This document shows positions 1 through 8,120 of a DNA stretch of 64,000 bases, piece after piece (position 1 is the first letter of the stretch; every line of letters begins with the position of its first letter). Location: contig JBLINY010000004.1 in the NCBI GenBank assembly GCA_047638695.1, forward strand, positions 32,446 to 96,445, written 5' to 3'. Below the pieces are notes generated by a model, which was not told where the DNA came from, did no database searches, and worked only from the letters and a program-made list of their open reading frames with translations. A program made the translations under genes and the position numbers. The stretch is from JAHECQ01 sp047638695. GTDB taxonomy: Bacteria > Actinomycetota > Acidimicrobiia > Acidimicrobiales > SZUA-35.

Positions 1-98
1 GCTCGGCGCTTACCACCGCGCTGGCCTTCGCCGTGCTGCTGTTCAGCCCGCTCATACCGTTCCAACAGTTCGGCCTCGTCACCGGCATGAACCACTGA
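1..98 (+). CDS. C-terminal end of an RND/MMPL-type membrane transporter (partial)
   Basis: Reading from base 3, an open frame runs in from the left edge and stops with TGA at 96-98, giving the last 31 residues of a protein. They form a hydrophobic segment (ALAFAVLLFSPLIPFQQFG) followed by a short tail (LVTGMNH). This is the usual look of a last transmembrane helix of MMPL/sterol-sensing-domain transporters, where a helix ends in a Phe-Gly turn. The family call rests only on this fragment. The next gene starts two bases after the stop, so the two are probably co-transcribed. Confidence 0.4.
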   Translation, partial: SALTTALAFAVLLFSPLIPFQQFGLVTGMNH

Positions 99-100
99 CC

Positions 101-286
101 ATGCGCGACCTCATCCGCGGCTTTCGCGATCTCATCCGGGGCCTTCGCAACTTCCGGCAAGACCCTTCCGCACAAGCGGTTCTCGGTGTAGCCGTCATCG
201 TCATCGTCGGCGTTGGCATCTTCATTGCCCTCGTCACCCAGATCGCCCACCACCTCGTCGCAGCCCGTAGCCCGGACAACGACTAA
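101..286 (+). CDS. Small single-pass membrane protein, unknown function
   Basis: A 61-residue protein starting with ATG two bases after the upstream transporter stop. Residues 2-13 contain a near-duplicated heptad (RDLIRGF / RDLIRGL), giving a basic amphipathic N-terminus. A strong hydrophobic helix follows at about residues 26-49 (VLGVAVIVIVGVGIFIALV), then a short hydrophilic tail ending NDN-like. The tight spacing suggests translational coupling and a possible accessory role for the transporter. It matches no family I recognise. An antisense frame over the same bases is less plausible because it is all Arg/Met/Thr. Confidence 0.45.
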   Translation: MRDLIRGFRDLIRGLRNFRQDPSAQAVLGVAVIVIVGVGIFIALVTQIAHHLVAARSPDND

Positions 287-451
287 GCCACCTCAACCCC
301 GACCCTCGAGCAGCCTGACTCCGCAAGCTGCTCGATTACAACGCCCGAAATAGCGGCTCCCACTCACAGTCACGCGCACCCTTCGGCCCGAGTGTGTGCT
401 CGATAACGACGCTCAGAGCACGTCAATATCGAGCTTGAACCCATCCGGTAG

Positions 452-580
452 TGCCGGTTGAAGCCTGGCCGGTGGGCTGTTCGACCCGGGACGATCTTGG
501 CGATGGTCGCTGACTCGCCTTGTGGTTCAGTGATTCAGGAGGACGGGCGACGCGCTGCGGTGGCTCGAATCACAGACGTA
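452..580 (+). repeat. Dispersed direct repeat, copy A
   Basis: About 125 bp that aligns with 4003-4122 in the same orientation. The best-conserved core is the stretch from GGCCGGTGGGCTGT through GACGATCTTGGCGATGG to CTCGCCTTGTGGTTCAG, with only a few substitutions. After an 8-base indel, similarity continues to a shared CGAATC.CAGACGT end. The two copies bracket the cyclase/NB-ARC gene. I do not recognise the element; neither copy encodes a convincing protein. Confidence 0.7.
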
Positions 581-778
581 GGGGCGAACCGGGTGTGATG
601 AGTGTGGATGGATAGTGAACTCTTTGGAGAACCTTCGCCGCGTTCCAGCTTTGGTCTGGCGAAGTCGTTGCGTGGGTTGTGAGGTTGTGACCGCAGCGGT
701 GCCTCTCCGCACTGGATCGACCGATTGAAACGGTGACCTGGCGGCTGGAGACGCCGGTCCGAATCAACTGGCGGTTGT

Positions 779-960
779 AGCCCCCGGACTCGGGGCCTGA
801 GGCCGCCAGAAAGCCGATTTCGGGGAGTCGGGCAGCCAGAGCCGGCGATGGCGTCGCCCACTTCGCTCGGGCGTTGTCGAAACCACAACGAGTGGTGCAC
901 CTGAGCGGACTGTTCGAGAACCCCGACCTTCGGTCCCTGATCGTGGCGATCGCGAACTGA
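779..960 (+). pseudogene. Possible C-terminal gene fragment
   Basis: After an in-frame stop at 776-778, a frame stays open for 60 codons and ends with TGA at 958-960. Its last 30 residues (including RVVHLSGLFENPDLRSLIVA) have natural protein composition, unlike the surrounding frames. There is no good start codon or ribosome binding site and no family I can name. It could equally be chance. Confidence 0.15.
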
Positions 961-1109
961 CTAGGTAGTTGTGAGGTGAGATCTGCCGCCCGCCCGGCAA
1001 CGGCTCATGAGTAGTGCGGGTGGGCAGGCTCTCGAGCCGTGGGCGTTACCGAGCTGTCCGGGTCGCTACTGGGGTGACCCGACCAATGTGTCCGGATGTG
1101 CAGGCGGGT

Positions 1110-3794
1110 TCAGATCTCGTGTTGCTTCTGTCGGATTTGGTGCCGCGCGTAGCGGACTGCGGCACCTGCGTCCATGGCAGCGCCGGTGGCCACGTGCTGG
1201 TCGAATTGGGCGGTACCGAGCATCGACCTCGCCCGATCCGTGGCCGCTTGAAGGTCGATCGCCATGTTGGCGACGTTGTCGTGGCGGCTGGTGACGCCGA
1301 GGAGGGTGGCGGCAATTTCGGCCTGACCGAACCGGTCAAAGAACACCACCATGTTGGCGAGCGCGATCATGAGGTGGGAGATGGCCCCAGCACGGTGAAG
1401 CGAGTCAACGGTGGCGTCGAACATTGCGAGGCCCTGCTCGAGTTGTCCGTGTGTGGCTTCGAGTGCTGCGGTCTCTCGGACGATGAGGGCTTCCATGAAT
1501 GGCAACCTGTGGTCTCGAGCGAAGTCGGTTGTCTCTCGAGCGGCTTCGAGCGCTCGAGCAGGATCGGTTGTGGTGAAGCTGCGGCCGTGGCCGGCGAGCG
1601 CCCACGCCTCCCAGAAAGGGTTGCCGTGTGCACGGGCTGCGGCGAGGGTGTCGTCGGCCATGGCTCGGGCTTCGTCGTCTCGTCCGGCAACCGGCAGAGT
1701 CCAGGTCAAAGCACAGAGGCCTGCATGGATGAATTCGGGCTTGGCGGCAAGCTCCGCGCTGATCTCGAGCCAGCGTTCGATCCTGCCGTCGAAGGCGTGG
1801 ACTAGTCCCTCGAAGGTGGCGGTCCAGCCGGCGTTGAATGGGTCGTAGCCATTCTCGGCTTTCAATGCCTTGGCGGTTTGGATGTACCCGACGGCGGCAT
1901 TGGCCCGGCCGGCGAAAAGGCACAGGCTGGCGGACGTGTACAACCGCGGCAGCTGAGGCACGTCGGCGGCGGTGGCAGCGTCGAGGATTTCCTCGGCCCA
2001 GCTGACCGGTTCCCAGCTCTGTAACTGCCACCCCAGGATTGCCGCGTGAGCGGCAATCGCCGATGCGGCGATCAGGTCGCCGCTGTCGGCCGACCACTGG
2101 AATGCGACTCGGAGGTTGGCGAGCTCAACATCAAACCAGTCGAGAGCGGTGCGTTGGTCGGGGCCATCCCAGACATTGAAGTTAGAGGTCGTTCGGTCTG
2201 CGAAGTAGGAGGCGTGGCGTCGGCGGACCGGCTCGAGCATTTCCGCGGTGACCAGTTGGTCTTCGGCGAACTGACGAATTGTTTCCAACAGTCCGAAGCG
2301 GATGTGACCGTTCACCCGGTCGGTGGTGACCAGGGACTTCCGCACGAGCGAGTCCAACAGGTCCAGCACCGCGTACTCGTCGAGGTCGTCACCGGCGACG
2401 TAGGATGCGGCGGCGGGATCGAATCCGTCGGCGAATACCGAGCATCGGTTCAACAACATCCGCTCGTCCTCATCGAGGAGGTCATAGGACCATTCCACCG
2501 CGTGACGCAACGTCTGATGGCGGTCCATTCCCCGGCGTGAGCCAGACAGAATCCGGAATCGGTCATCGAGTCGGTCCCGAACATCCGCAGGCGTCATCGT
2601 CACCATCCGTGCGGCAGCCAGCTCGATCGCGAGGGCAATACCATCCAGCCGCTGGCAGATCTCGATAATCGCATCGGTGTCGTCACCCAAAGTGAACCCG
2701 GGGTTGACTGCCCGGGCACGTTCGACGAACAACTGGACCGCCGCCGAATCCGGACCCGCCCGGGTGTCCAACGGAGGTACCGCCCAGAGCCGCTCGGCCT
2801 CCACCCGCAATCCCTCGCGGCTCGTGGCGATCACCTTCACTCCCTCGGCGCGGGCAAGCGTCGTCTCGATGAGTTCGGCTGCTGCGTCCAGGACATGCTC
2901 ACAGTTGTCCAACACGATCAACATGTCCCGACCCGATAGTGCAGTAGCGATGCTGTCGGTCACACTTTGATCCGATTGGCTGGACACACCCAACCCCGCA
3001 GCCACTGCTGCAGGCACCGCCGCAGGGTCGCTCACCGGAGCCAGTTCGACCAGCCAGACTCCATCGACGAACTCCCTCGTCAACTCTGCCGCCACCTGTA
3101 TCGCCAGACGGGTCTTGCCCACGCCGCCGACGCCCGTAAGCGTCACCAACCGGTACGTCCGCACCAGGTCCAACAGCTCGCCCACTTCCGTGCTACGACC
3201 AACAAGGCTGGAGGACTGGATTGGTAGATTTCCCGCGGCATCGTCCACCGTCCGCAACGGTTTGAACTCCGACACCAAACCGTCACCGCGAACCTGGAAC
3301 AGACGCTCAGCATTCGCCAGATCCTTCAGACGATGCTCACCAAGATCCATCAATTCGACACCCGGGACCAACGACGCCGTCAATGAACCCACCAGAATCT
3401 GGCCACCATGACCAGCCGACATGATCCGTGCCGCCCGGTTCAACGCAGGCCCGAAATAGTCGCCATCGCGTTCCTGGGCCTCCCCAGTGTGCAAGCCCAT
3501 TCGAGCGCGCACCGGAGTCGCCTCGGGCCACACTTCTGCCCCCATCGCCAGCTGAGCGTCCACAGCCGCGCTTACAGCGTCACCGGCCCGACCGAAAGCC
3601 GCCGCAAACGCGTCGCCAGCAGTGGAGAACACGTACCCGTCACGGCCCTCGATGGCCGACCGCAGAATCTCGTCGTGACGCACCAAAGCACCCTGCATCT
3701 CCGCCGGATGACCCTCCCACAAGCGAGTCGATCCCTCGATGTCAGTGAACAGGAACGTGACCGTCCCTGAAGGGCGGGAGGGCTCGTCGGTCAT
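1110..3794 (-). CDS. Class III nucleotidyl cyclase domain - NB-ARC/STAND ATPase - TPR-like regulator
   Basis: An 894-residue multidomain signalling protein of the actinobacterial cyclase-ATPase type (compare M. tuberculosis Rv0891c/Rv1358-like proteins). Residues ~10-170 are a class III cyclase domain with metal Asp18 (FTDIEGST) and Asp61 (AGDAF) and transition-state Asn119/Arg123 (NRAARI). The usual substrate Lys four residues before Asp61 is Ser57, while the partner Asp112 is kept, so activity or substrate may be unusual. A P-loop ATPase follows (Walker A GVGGVGKT at 221-228, Walker B LIVLDN at 292-297), then winged-helix/ARC2-type sequence and an alpha-helical TPR-like C-terminal third. 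No LuxR DNA-binding domain is visible. ATG at 3794 was chosen because the family starts just before the cyclase core; an in-frame ATG at 3818 is possible. The target is unknown. Confidence 0.85.
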   Translation of the reverse strand: MTDEPSRPSGTVTFLFTDIEGSTRLWEGHPAEMQGALVRHDEILRSAIEGRDGYVFSTAGDAFAAAFGRAGDAVSAAVDAQLAMGAEVWPEATPVRARMGLHTGEAQERDGDYFGPALNRAARIMSAGHGGQILVGSLTASLVPGVELMDLGEHRLKDLANAERLFQVRGDGLVSEFKPLRTVDDAAGNLPIQSSSLVGRSTEVGELLDLVRTYRLVTLTGVGGVGKTRLAIQVAAELTREFVDGVWLVELAPVSDPAAVPAAVAAGLGVSSQSDQSVTDSIATALSGRDMLIVLDNCEHVLDAAAELIETTLARAEGVKVIATSREGLRVEAERLWAVPPLDTRAGPDSAAVQLFVERARAVNPGFTLGDDTDAIIEICQRLDGIALAIELAAARMVTMTPADVRDRLDDRFRILSGSRRGMDRHQTLRHAVEWSYDLLDEDERMLLNRCSVFADGFDPAAASYVAGDDLDEYAVLDLLDSLVRKSLVTTDRVNGHIRFGLLETIRQFAEDQLVTAEMLEPVRRRHASYFADRTTSNFNVWDGPDQRTALDWFDVELANLRVAFQWSADSGDLIAASAIAAHAAILGWQLQSWEPVSWAEEILDAATAADVPQLPRLYTSASLCLFAGRANAAVGYIQTAKALKAENGYDPFNAGWTATFEGLVHAFDGRIERWLEISAELAAKPEFIHAGLCALTWTLPVAGRDDEARAMADDTLAAARAHGNPFWEAWALAGHGRSFTTTDPARALEAARETTDFARDHRLPFMEALIVRETAALEATHGQLEQGLAMFDATVDSLHRAGAISHLMIALANMVVFFDRFGQAEIAATLLGVTSRHDNVANMAIDLQAATDRARSMLGTAQFDQHVATGAAMDAGAAVRYARHQIRQKQHEI

Positions 3795-4173
3795 AGGAAG
3801 AGAGTCCCACAGCCCCATCCATGACGCCCGTTCCGAGCGGTCGCGTCTGCGGGATCGCCAACTGTGTCATCGACCACCGCTGTGGTGTTCTTTCCACCTG
3901 GGCGATGGGGTCACGTCCCACGTGACGCTCGGCCGGGCGAGCCCGGTAACGACGTCCCAGCCACCTCCGAAACGGTCTTCATCACCATCCTGCAATGCAT
4001 ATTGCCGGTTACAGCGCGGCCGGTGGGCTGTTTCGACCCGAGACGATCTTGGCGATGGCCTCTAACTCGCCTTGTGGTTCAGGAAGACCGCGACGCTCCG
4101 CCGCGGTTCGAATCGCAGACGTGGAGCACCATTGTCACCGGGTTGCAGAAGGGACCTTCAGGTGTATGGGTTG
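3795..4173. other. Intergenic region upstream of the cyclase gene
   Basis: This region between the cyclase gene and tRNA-Leu contains repeat copy B and presumably the cyclase promoter on the minus strand. No gene is supported here. Confidence 0.5.
4003..4122 (+). repeat. Dispersed direct repeat, copy B
   Basis: Second copy of the element at 452-580, same orientation, with an extra T in GGCTGTTTCGACC and an 8-base gap after GTGGTTCAG. It ends about 50 bp before the tRNA-Leu 3' end. Together with copy A it brackets the cyclase/NB-ARC gene at a spacing of 3.55 kb. Confidence 0.7.
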
Positions 4174-4257
4174 TGCGCGAGGAGGGACTTGAACCCTCAC
4201 GTCCTTTCGGACACAGGAACCTGAATCCTGCGTGTCTGCCAATTCCACCACTCGCGC
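4174..4257 (-). tRNA. tRNA-Leu (anticodon CAG)
   Basis: The reverse strand folds as a class II tRNA. The acceptor stem GCGCGAG pairs with CTCGCGC, there is a D-arm, and the anticodon loop is TTCAGGT with anticodon CAG. A long variable arm (GTCCGAAAGGAC) and a T-arm with GGTTCAAGTCC follow. The discriminator is A and CCA is not encoded. In mycobacteria a tRNA-Leu also sits next to fhaA, so this is conserved synteny. Confidence 0.95.
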
Positions 4258-4336
4258 GAGTGGACCCGTGATCGTAGCGGCGTGTCGGGCTAAGCCGACA
4301 GCGCCAGCGATGTGGCCCCCGCTAGCGTGCACGGTG

Positions 4337-4999
4337 ATGGTGTTGCGGAACTTCGAGGATCGACTTGAACGCTTGGTAGAGGGCATGTTTGCCCGCGCCT
4401 TCAAGTCGGGACTACAGCCGGTCGAGATCGGGCGTCGCCTCGTCAAGACCATGGACGCCAACCGCAATCTCGACGTACGGGGGCGAACGATTGCGCCCAA
4501 CAGCTTCGATGTGAAGCTGGCCTCTTCCGATTTCGAGCGGTTTGCCCAGATCGAAGAGTCGCTGCGGATTGAACTTGCAACCATCGTGCGCGAACACGCA
4601 CAGTCCGAGAGCATGCTGTTCCTTGGACGGGTCGCCGTTGCCCTGACTGAACACCCGCCGCACGTCGTCGGCATATTCAGTATCGAGCCAAGCTTCGACG
4701 AGGCGGCAACCGAGGGTGTGCCCCCGGCCCATCTCGAGCTTGCCGACGGACGTCGGATTCCGCTCGCCAATACGGTCGCCACCTTCGGACGTTTGCCGGA
4801 GTCAACGCTTCAGCTGGACGATCCGAACGCTTCTCGCCGCCACGCAGAGCTGCGACCAGATGGTGATTCGTTTGTGTTGGTCGACCTCGGCTCGACTAAC
4901 GGCAGCAAGGTGAACGGCACCAAGGTGCACCGGCAACATCTGAACGACGGGGACGAACTCACGTTCGGCACGATCACCCTGACCTTCCGACTTCTTTGA
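4337..4999 (+). CDS. fhaA: FHA domain protein FhaA (DUF3662-FHA)
   Basis: A 220-residue phosphothreonine-binding adaptor, first gene of the phospho-signalling/cell-wall operon. Residues 1-110 match the N-terminal DUF3662 domain of FhaA (LRNFEDRLERLVEGMFARAFKSGLQ). Residues ~130-220 are a forkhead-associated domain with GR at 151-152, SRRH at 166-169 and GSTNG at 185-189, the residues that hold phosphothreonine. Mycobacterial FhaA is longer (about 530 residues) because of a low-complexity linker that is absent here. ATG 4337 is preferred because the longer frame from 4232 would run into tRNA-Leu; GTG at 4334 or 4340 is also possible. In mycobacteria FhaA is a PknB substrate that binds the MviN pseudokinase. 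Confidence 0.88.
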   Translation: MVLRNFEDRLERLVEGMFARAFKSGLQPVEIGRRLVKTMDANRNLDVRGRTIAPNSFDVKLASSDFERFAQIEESLRIELATIVREHAQSESMLFLGRVAVALTEHPPHVVGIFSIEPSFDEAATEGVPPAHLELADGRRIPLANTVATFGRLPESTLQLDDPNASRRHAELRPDGDSFVLVDLGSTNGSKVNGTKVHRQHLNDGDELTFGTITLTFRLL

Positions 5000-5069
5000 C
5001 CTGCGTTTGATGGGGGGCTCGCCGCTCTGACGCTCTCTGCCTTTCCGGGCTGGGTAATGTGGCCCGAAC

Positions 5070-5537
5070 GTGTCAGAAGCCCTTCTCACTCTTCTTCGGT
5101 GGTGCCTGCTGGCGCTCCTCTACCTCTTCTTCTTTCGCGTTCTCCAGGCCACCTGGCATTTCGCCGGTTCGCCCACTGGTGGGACAGCAACCAAGACCGA
5201 GCAGCGCACCGCTCGCCGTCGGGCTCGAAGTGCTCGTCCGGCTGCTCCTGTGTTCCGGTCGCTCCGCGTTCTCGAGCCGCCGGAGCTCCACGGCGTTGCC
5301 TTCGAGGTTAAGGGTGAGGCCAGCATCGGGCGCGCCGCCGGATGCGAGATCACCCTCGACGACACGTTCATCAGCCAGGTTCACGCTCGGCTTTCGCTGG
5401 GCGAAGCTGGGGTCGTGCTCGAGGATCTTGGATCGACGAACGGCACCTATCTGAACCGCCAGAAGGTAACCTCCGCCTCGGTTGTACAGCCGGGCGATCA
5501 GATCCAGGTTGGTAGCACAGTGATGGAGCTGCAGTGA
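5070..5537 (+). CDS. fhaB: Membrane-anchored FHA protein FhaB/FipA
   Basis: A 155-residue protein with an N-terminal transmembrane helix (residues ~5-25), a basic linker (RTARRRARSARP) and a C-terminal FHA domain. GR87-88, SQVHA 102-106 and GSTNG 121-125 are the conserved FHA motifs. It starts at GTG 5070. In mycobacteria FhaB (FipA) recognises phosphorylated partners and links PknA/PknB signalling to FtsZ and division under stress. It lies between fhaA and the phosphatase, as in mycobacteria. The 70 bases upstream could hold an internal promoter; nothing decisive is visible. Confidence 0.88.
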   Translation: MSEALLTLLRWCLLALLYLFFFRVLQATWHFAGSPTGGTATKTEQRTARRRARSARPAAPVFRSLRVLEPPELHGVAFEVKGEASIGRAAGCEITLDDTFISQVHARLSLGEAGVVLEDLGSTNGTYLNRQKVTSASVVQPGDQIQVGSTVMELQ

Positions 5538-5589
5538 TCGAGCGTGTGAGTGGCCAGGTCCACTGGCTGGGCGCAGGAGACGAGGCCTA

Positions 5590-6825
5590 ATGCGCGTCGT
5601 TGGTGCGATGGCGACCCATGTTGGTCAGGTCCGCGATGCCAATCAGGACCGGGCCCTTGTCTCGGGTTCGCTCGGCGCGGTCGCCGATGGCATGGGTGGT
5701 CACCTTGGCGGAGAACACGCCGCTGCGTTGGCCGTCGCCGAACTCAGTGGTGTCCGCGGTCAAATCTCTGAACAGCGGCTTGTTGAGGTTGTCGAAGCAG
5801 CCAACCAACGCATTTTCGAGGGCGCGACTGAACCGCAGTATCGGGGCATGGGCACCACGATTGTGGCTGCAACCTTCAGCGACGACACCCATGTCATGAG
5901 CATTGTGAACGTCGGCGACAGTCGGGCCTACCTCTATCGAAACGACGACCTCAAGCAGATAACCGTCGATCATTCGCTCGTTGAAGATCTTCTCAGGCAG
6001 GGCCGGCTCACCGCCGAAGAAGCCCGTACTCATCCTCAGCGAAACATCGTGACGCGAGCCCTTGGTATCGGCCCCGAGGTGCAGGTCGACACGTTCTCTG
6101 TGCAGATGCAGGCGGGCGATCGGATGATCTTGGCTAGCGATGGTCTCTTCAACGAAGTTGAAGATGCTGGCATCGCCGCCATTCTCGCTCGCTTGGCGAA
6201 CCCTGATGAGGCAGTCGAAGAGCTGGTGAGTACCGCAGTCGAACACGGCGGGCGAGACAACGTCACCGTTGTGGTGCTCGACACGGTGAGCGACAGCGGT
6301 GAATCCGATGCTGGGGCCGTCGCCGACGGCGAAGAGGCCCGGGCTCAGTCGGCGGTCGATGACGAACTCGTCGGTGCCGTGGCAAGGCCACGGAAACGCC
6401 GACGTATCGGGTTTCGGTCAGCAATGCTGGTGGTCGGTGTGGTGGGTGTGATGGCCTTTGCCTTCGGCGGCACCGCTTTTTATGCCCGATCCGGCTTTTT
6501 CGCCGAGGGTCGCGATGGTGCGGTAGTCATTTACAGAGGGCGTCCCGGCGGAGTGATGTGGTTCAAGCCGTCGCAGGTCGAGATCACCTCGCGACAGGTC
6601 GACGATCTCGATGGGGCCTCGATTGAACGCCTCGACCGACAGACCGTCTGGCCGTCGCTGGAAGACGCCAAGCAGTTCGTTGAAAATCTCGAAGACGCCG
6701 AAGTTGGCGCGCCCGGCCCGTCGACTGGATCAACGCTCACCCCCGAGTCAATGTCGACCACCGAAACAGTGCCGCCCACCGGACCCATCACGACCCTGAC
6801 GAGCACCACGACAAGCGACAGCTGA
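5590..6825 (+). CDS. pstP: PP2C-family Ser/Thr protein phosphatase PstP
   Basis: A 411-residue membrane-bound phosphatase that reverses PknB-type phosphorylation. Residues 1-235 are the cytosolic PP2C domain with the metal ligands in ANQDR (Asp20), VADGMGGH (Asp33) and GGRDNVTVV near residue 223. A juxtamembrane basic segment (RPRKRRR) leads into a transmembrane helix at about 277-297. An extracytoplasmic region of about 110 residues ends in a Thr/Ser-rich tail (TTLTSTTTSDS). ATG 5590 is preceded by AGGAG at good spacing. It is followed two bases later by rodA, so the two are co-transcribed. The Thr-rich tail resembles that of the kinase encoded downstream. Confidence 0.93.
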   Translation: MRVVGAMATHVGQVRDANQDRALVSGSLGAVADGMGGHLGGEHAAALAVAELSGVRGQISEQRLVEVVEAANQRIFEGATEPQYRGMGTTIVAATFSDDTHVMSIVNVGDSRAYLYRNDDLKQITVDHSLVEDLLRQGRLTAEEARTHPQRNIVTRALGIGPEVQVDTFSVQMQAGDRMILASDGLFNEVEDAGIAAILARLANPDEAVEELVSTAVEHGGRDNVTVVVLDTVSDSGESDAGAVADGEEARAQSAVDDELVGAVARPRKRRRIGFRSAMLVVGVVGVMAFAFGGTAFYARSGFFAEGRDGAVVIYRGRPGGVMWFKPSQVEITSRQVDDLDGASIERLDRQTVWPSLEDAKQFVENLEDAEVGAPGPSTGSTLTPESMSTTETVPPTGPITTLTSTTTSDS

Positions 6826-6827
6826 TC

Positions 6828-8120
6828 ATGCGGCCGCGCACGGTCGAGCTCGGCCTGCTGATTCTCGCATCGCTTATTACGGTCTCGGCCTACGGTCTCA
6901 CAAGCCTCGGCCGCGCCGCTTCTCTTCCGGCCAACATCGTGCCGTTCCTGGGGATCGTGCTGGTGCTGTTGCTGGTCGCCCACCTCGTCGTCCGCCGCTT
7001 CGCCCCGCTTGCCGACGGCCTCCTTTTGCCGCTGGCGGCGCTGCTGAATGGCCTCGGTTATGTCGTGATCGCTCGGCTTGATGCCGACCTTGCCGCGAGC
7101 CAGTCGGCATGGACGTTCATTGGTCTCGGGGGTTTTGCCGTCACCCTGATTCTGATGCCCGACGTTCGTCGGCTCGAGCCCTACCGCTACAGCCTCGCTC
7201 TGCTTGGTGTGATCTTCCTTCTGTTGCCACTCATCCCCAAGCTCGGTGTGAACATCAACGGAGCCAGGATCTGGCTTCGTGTCGGTCCGTTCAGCATCCA
7301 GCCTGGTGAGTTCGCCAAGGTGGTGCTCGCCGCGTTCATGGCGGGCTACCTCGTAGATAAGCGCCAGCTCCTCACGGTGAGCACCCGCCGTCTGGGTCCG
7401 CTGCACCTGCCGGACCTCAAACATTTCGGACCGTTGCTATTGGCGTGGGGCATGGCTCTCGTCGTGATGATCGCCGAACGCGATCTGGGCTCGTCGCTGC
7501 TGTTCTTCACCCTGTTCGTGGTGATGCTCTACTTGGCCACCGGTCGGACGGCGTACGTTCTTATCGGCCTCGTGATGTTCAGCCTCGGCTCGGTGGTCGC
7601 GTTCCGAATGTTCGATCACGTGCAGCGACGGGTCGATATCTGGCTCGACCCGTTTGCCGACCCGAAGGGCGCTGGCTTTCAGATCGTTGAGGCCGCATTT
7701 GCCCTGGCTGACGGCGGCATCACGGGAACCGGGCTTGGCCTCGGAACACCCGGCAAGATTCCGTTTGCTGCCACCGACATGATCTTTGCCGCTATCGGGG
7801 AAGAACTCGGCCTTCTCGGCGCTACCGCTGTTCTCGCGACGTTCGTGTTGTTCGTGGCTGCTGGCTTTCGGGTGGCGTCGCAAACCGACGACACCTTCGA
7901 GAAGCTTTTGGCCGGCGGCCTGACGGCTCTCCTTGGCTTTCAGACCTTCGTGATCGTAGGAGGCATCCTTCGAGTGCTCCCGCTTACCGGTGTCACGCTG
8001 CCATTCGTTTCCTACGGCGGGTCATCGCTGATCTCGAACTACATCATCCTGGCTTTGCTGGTGCGTATCTCTCACCGATCGAATGCCGAGCGGCTAAGAG
8101 TCCGGTCCGAGAACTCGTGA
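6828..8120 (+). CDS. rodA: SEDS-family peptidoglycan glycosyltransferase RodA/FtsW
   Basis: A 430-residue polytopic membrane protein of the SEDS family, which polymerises lipid II into glycan strands together with a class B PBP. About ten to eleven hydrophobic helices are seen. Signature segments are NGARIWLRVGPFSIQPGEFAK, the catalytic-loop Asp in ERDLGSSLLFF, and PFVSYGGSSLISNY near the C-terminus. It starts two bases after pstP and its stop overlaps the pbpA start by four bases (GTGA), indicating tight coupling with its PBP partner. By synteny it is RodA, but FtsW is hard to exclude from sequence alone. Confidence 0.93.
   Translation: MRPRTVELGLLILASLITVSAYGLTSLGRAASLPANIVPFLGIVLVLLLVAHLVVRRFAPLADGLLLPLAALLNGLGYVVIARLDADLAASQSAWTFIGLGGFAVTLILMPDVRRLEPYRYSLALLGVIFLLLPLIPKLGVNINGARIWLRVGPFSIQPGEFAKVVLAAFMAGYLVDKRQLLTVSTRRLGPLHLPDLKHFGPLLLAWGMALVVMIAERDLGSSLLFFTLFVVMLYLATGRTAYVLIGLVMFSLGSVVAFRMFDHVQRRVDIWLDPFADPKGAGFQIVEAAFALADGGITGTGLGLGTPGKIPFAATDMIFAAIGEELGLLGATAVLATFVLFVAAGFRVASQTDDTFEKLLAGGLTALLGFQTFVIVGGILRVLPLTGVTLPFVSYGGSSLISNYIILALLVRISHRSNAERLRVRSENS

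Larger units (their letters stand above)
287..1109. other. Gene-poor interval of 0.8 kb
   Basis: No complete gene is convincing here on either strand. The interval holds one copy of a dispersed repeat (452-580) and a possible gene tail at 779-960. The longest antisense frames have shuffled, Arg/Ser/Pro-rich composition typical of non-coding high-GC DNA. It may be a remnant of transferred DNA. Confidence 0.5.

Noticed and set aside
4232..4336. Longer start for fhaA at 4232
   Set aside because: It would begin inside tRNA-Leu and adds residues that do not fit the family.
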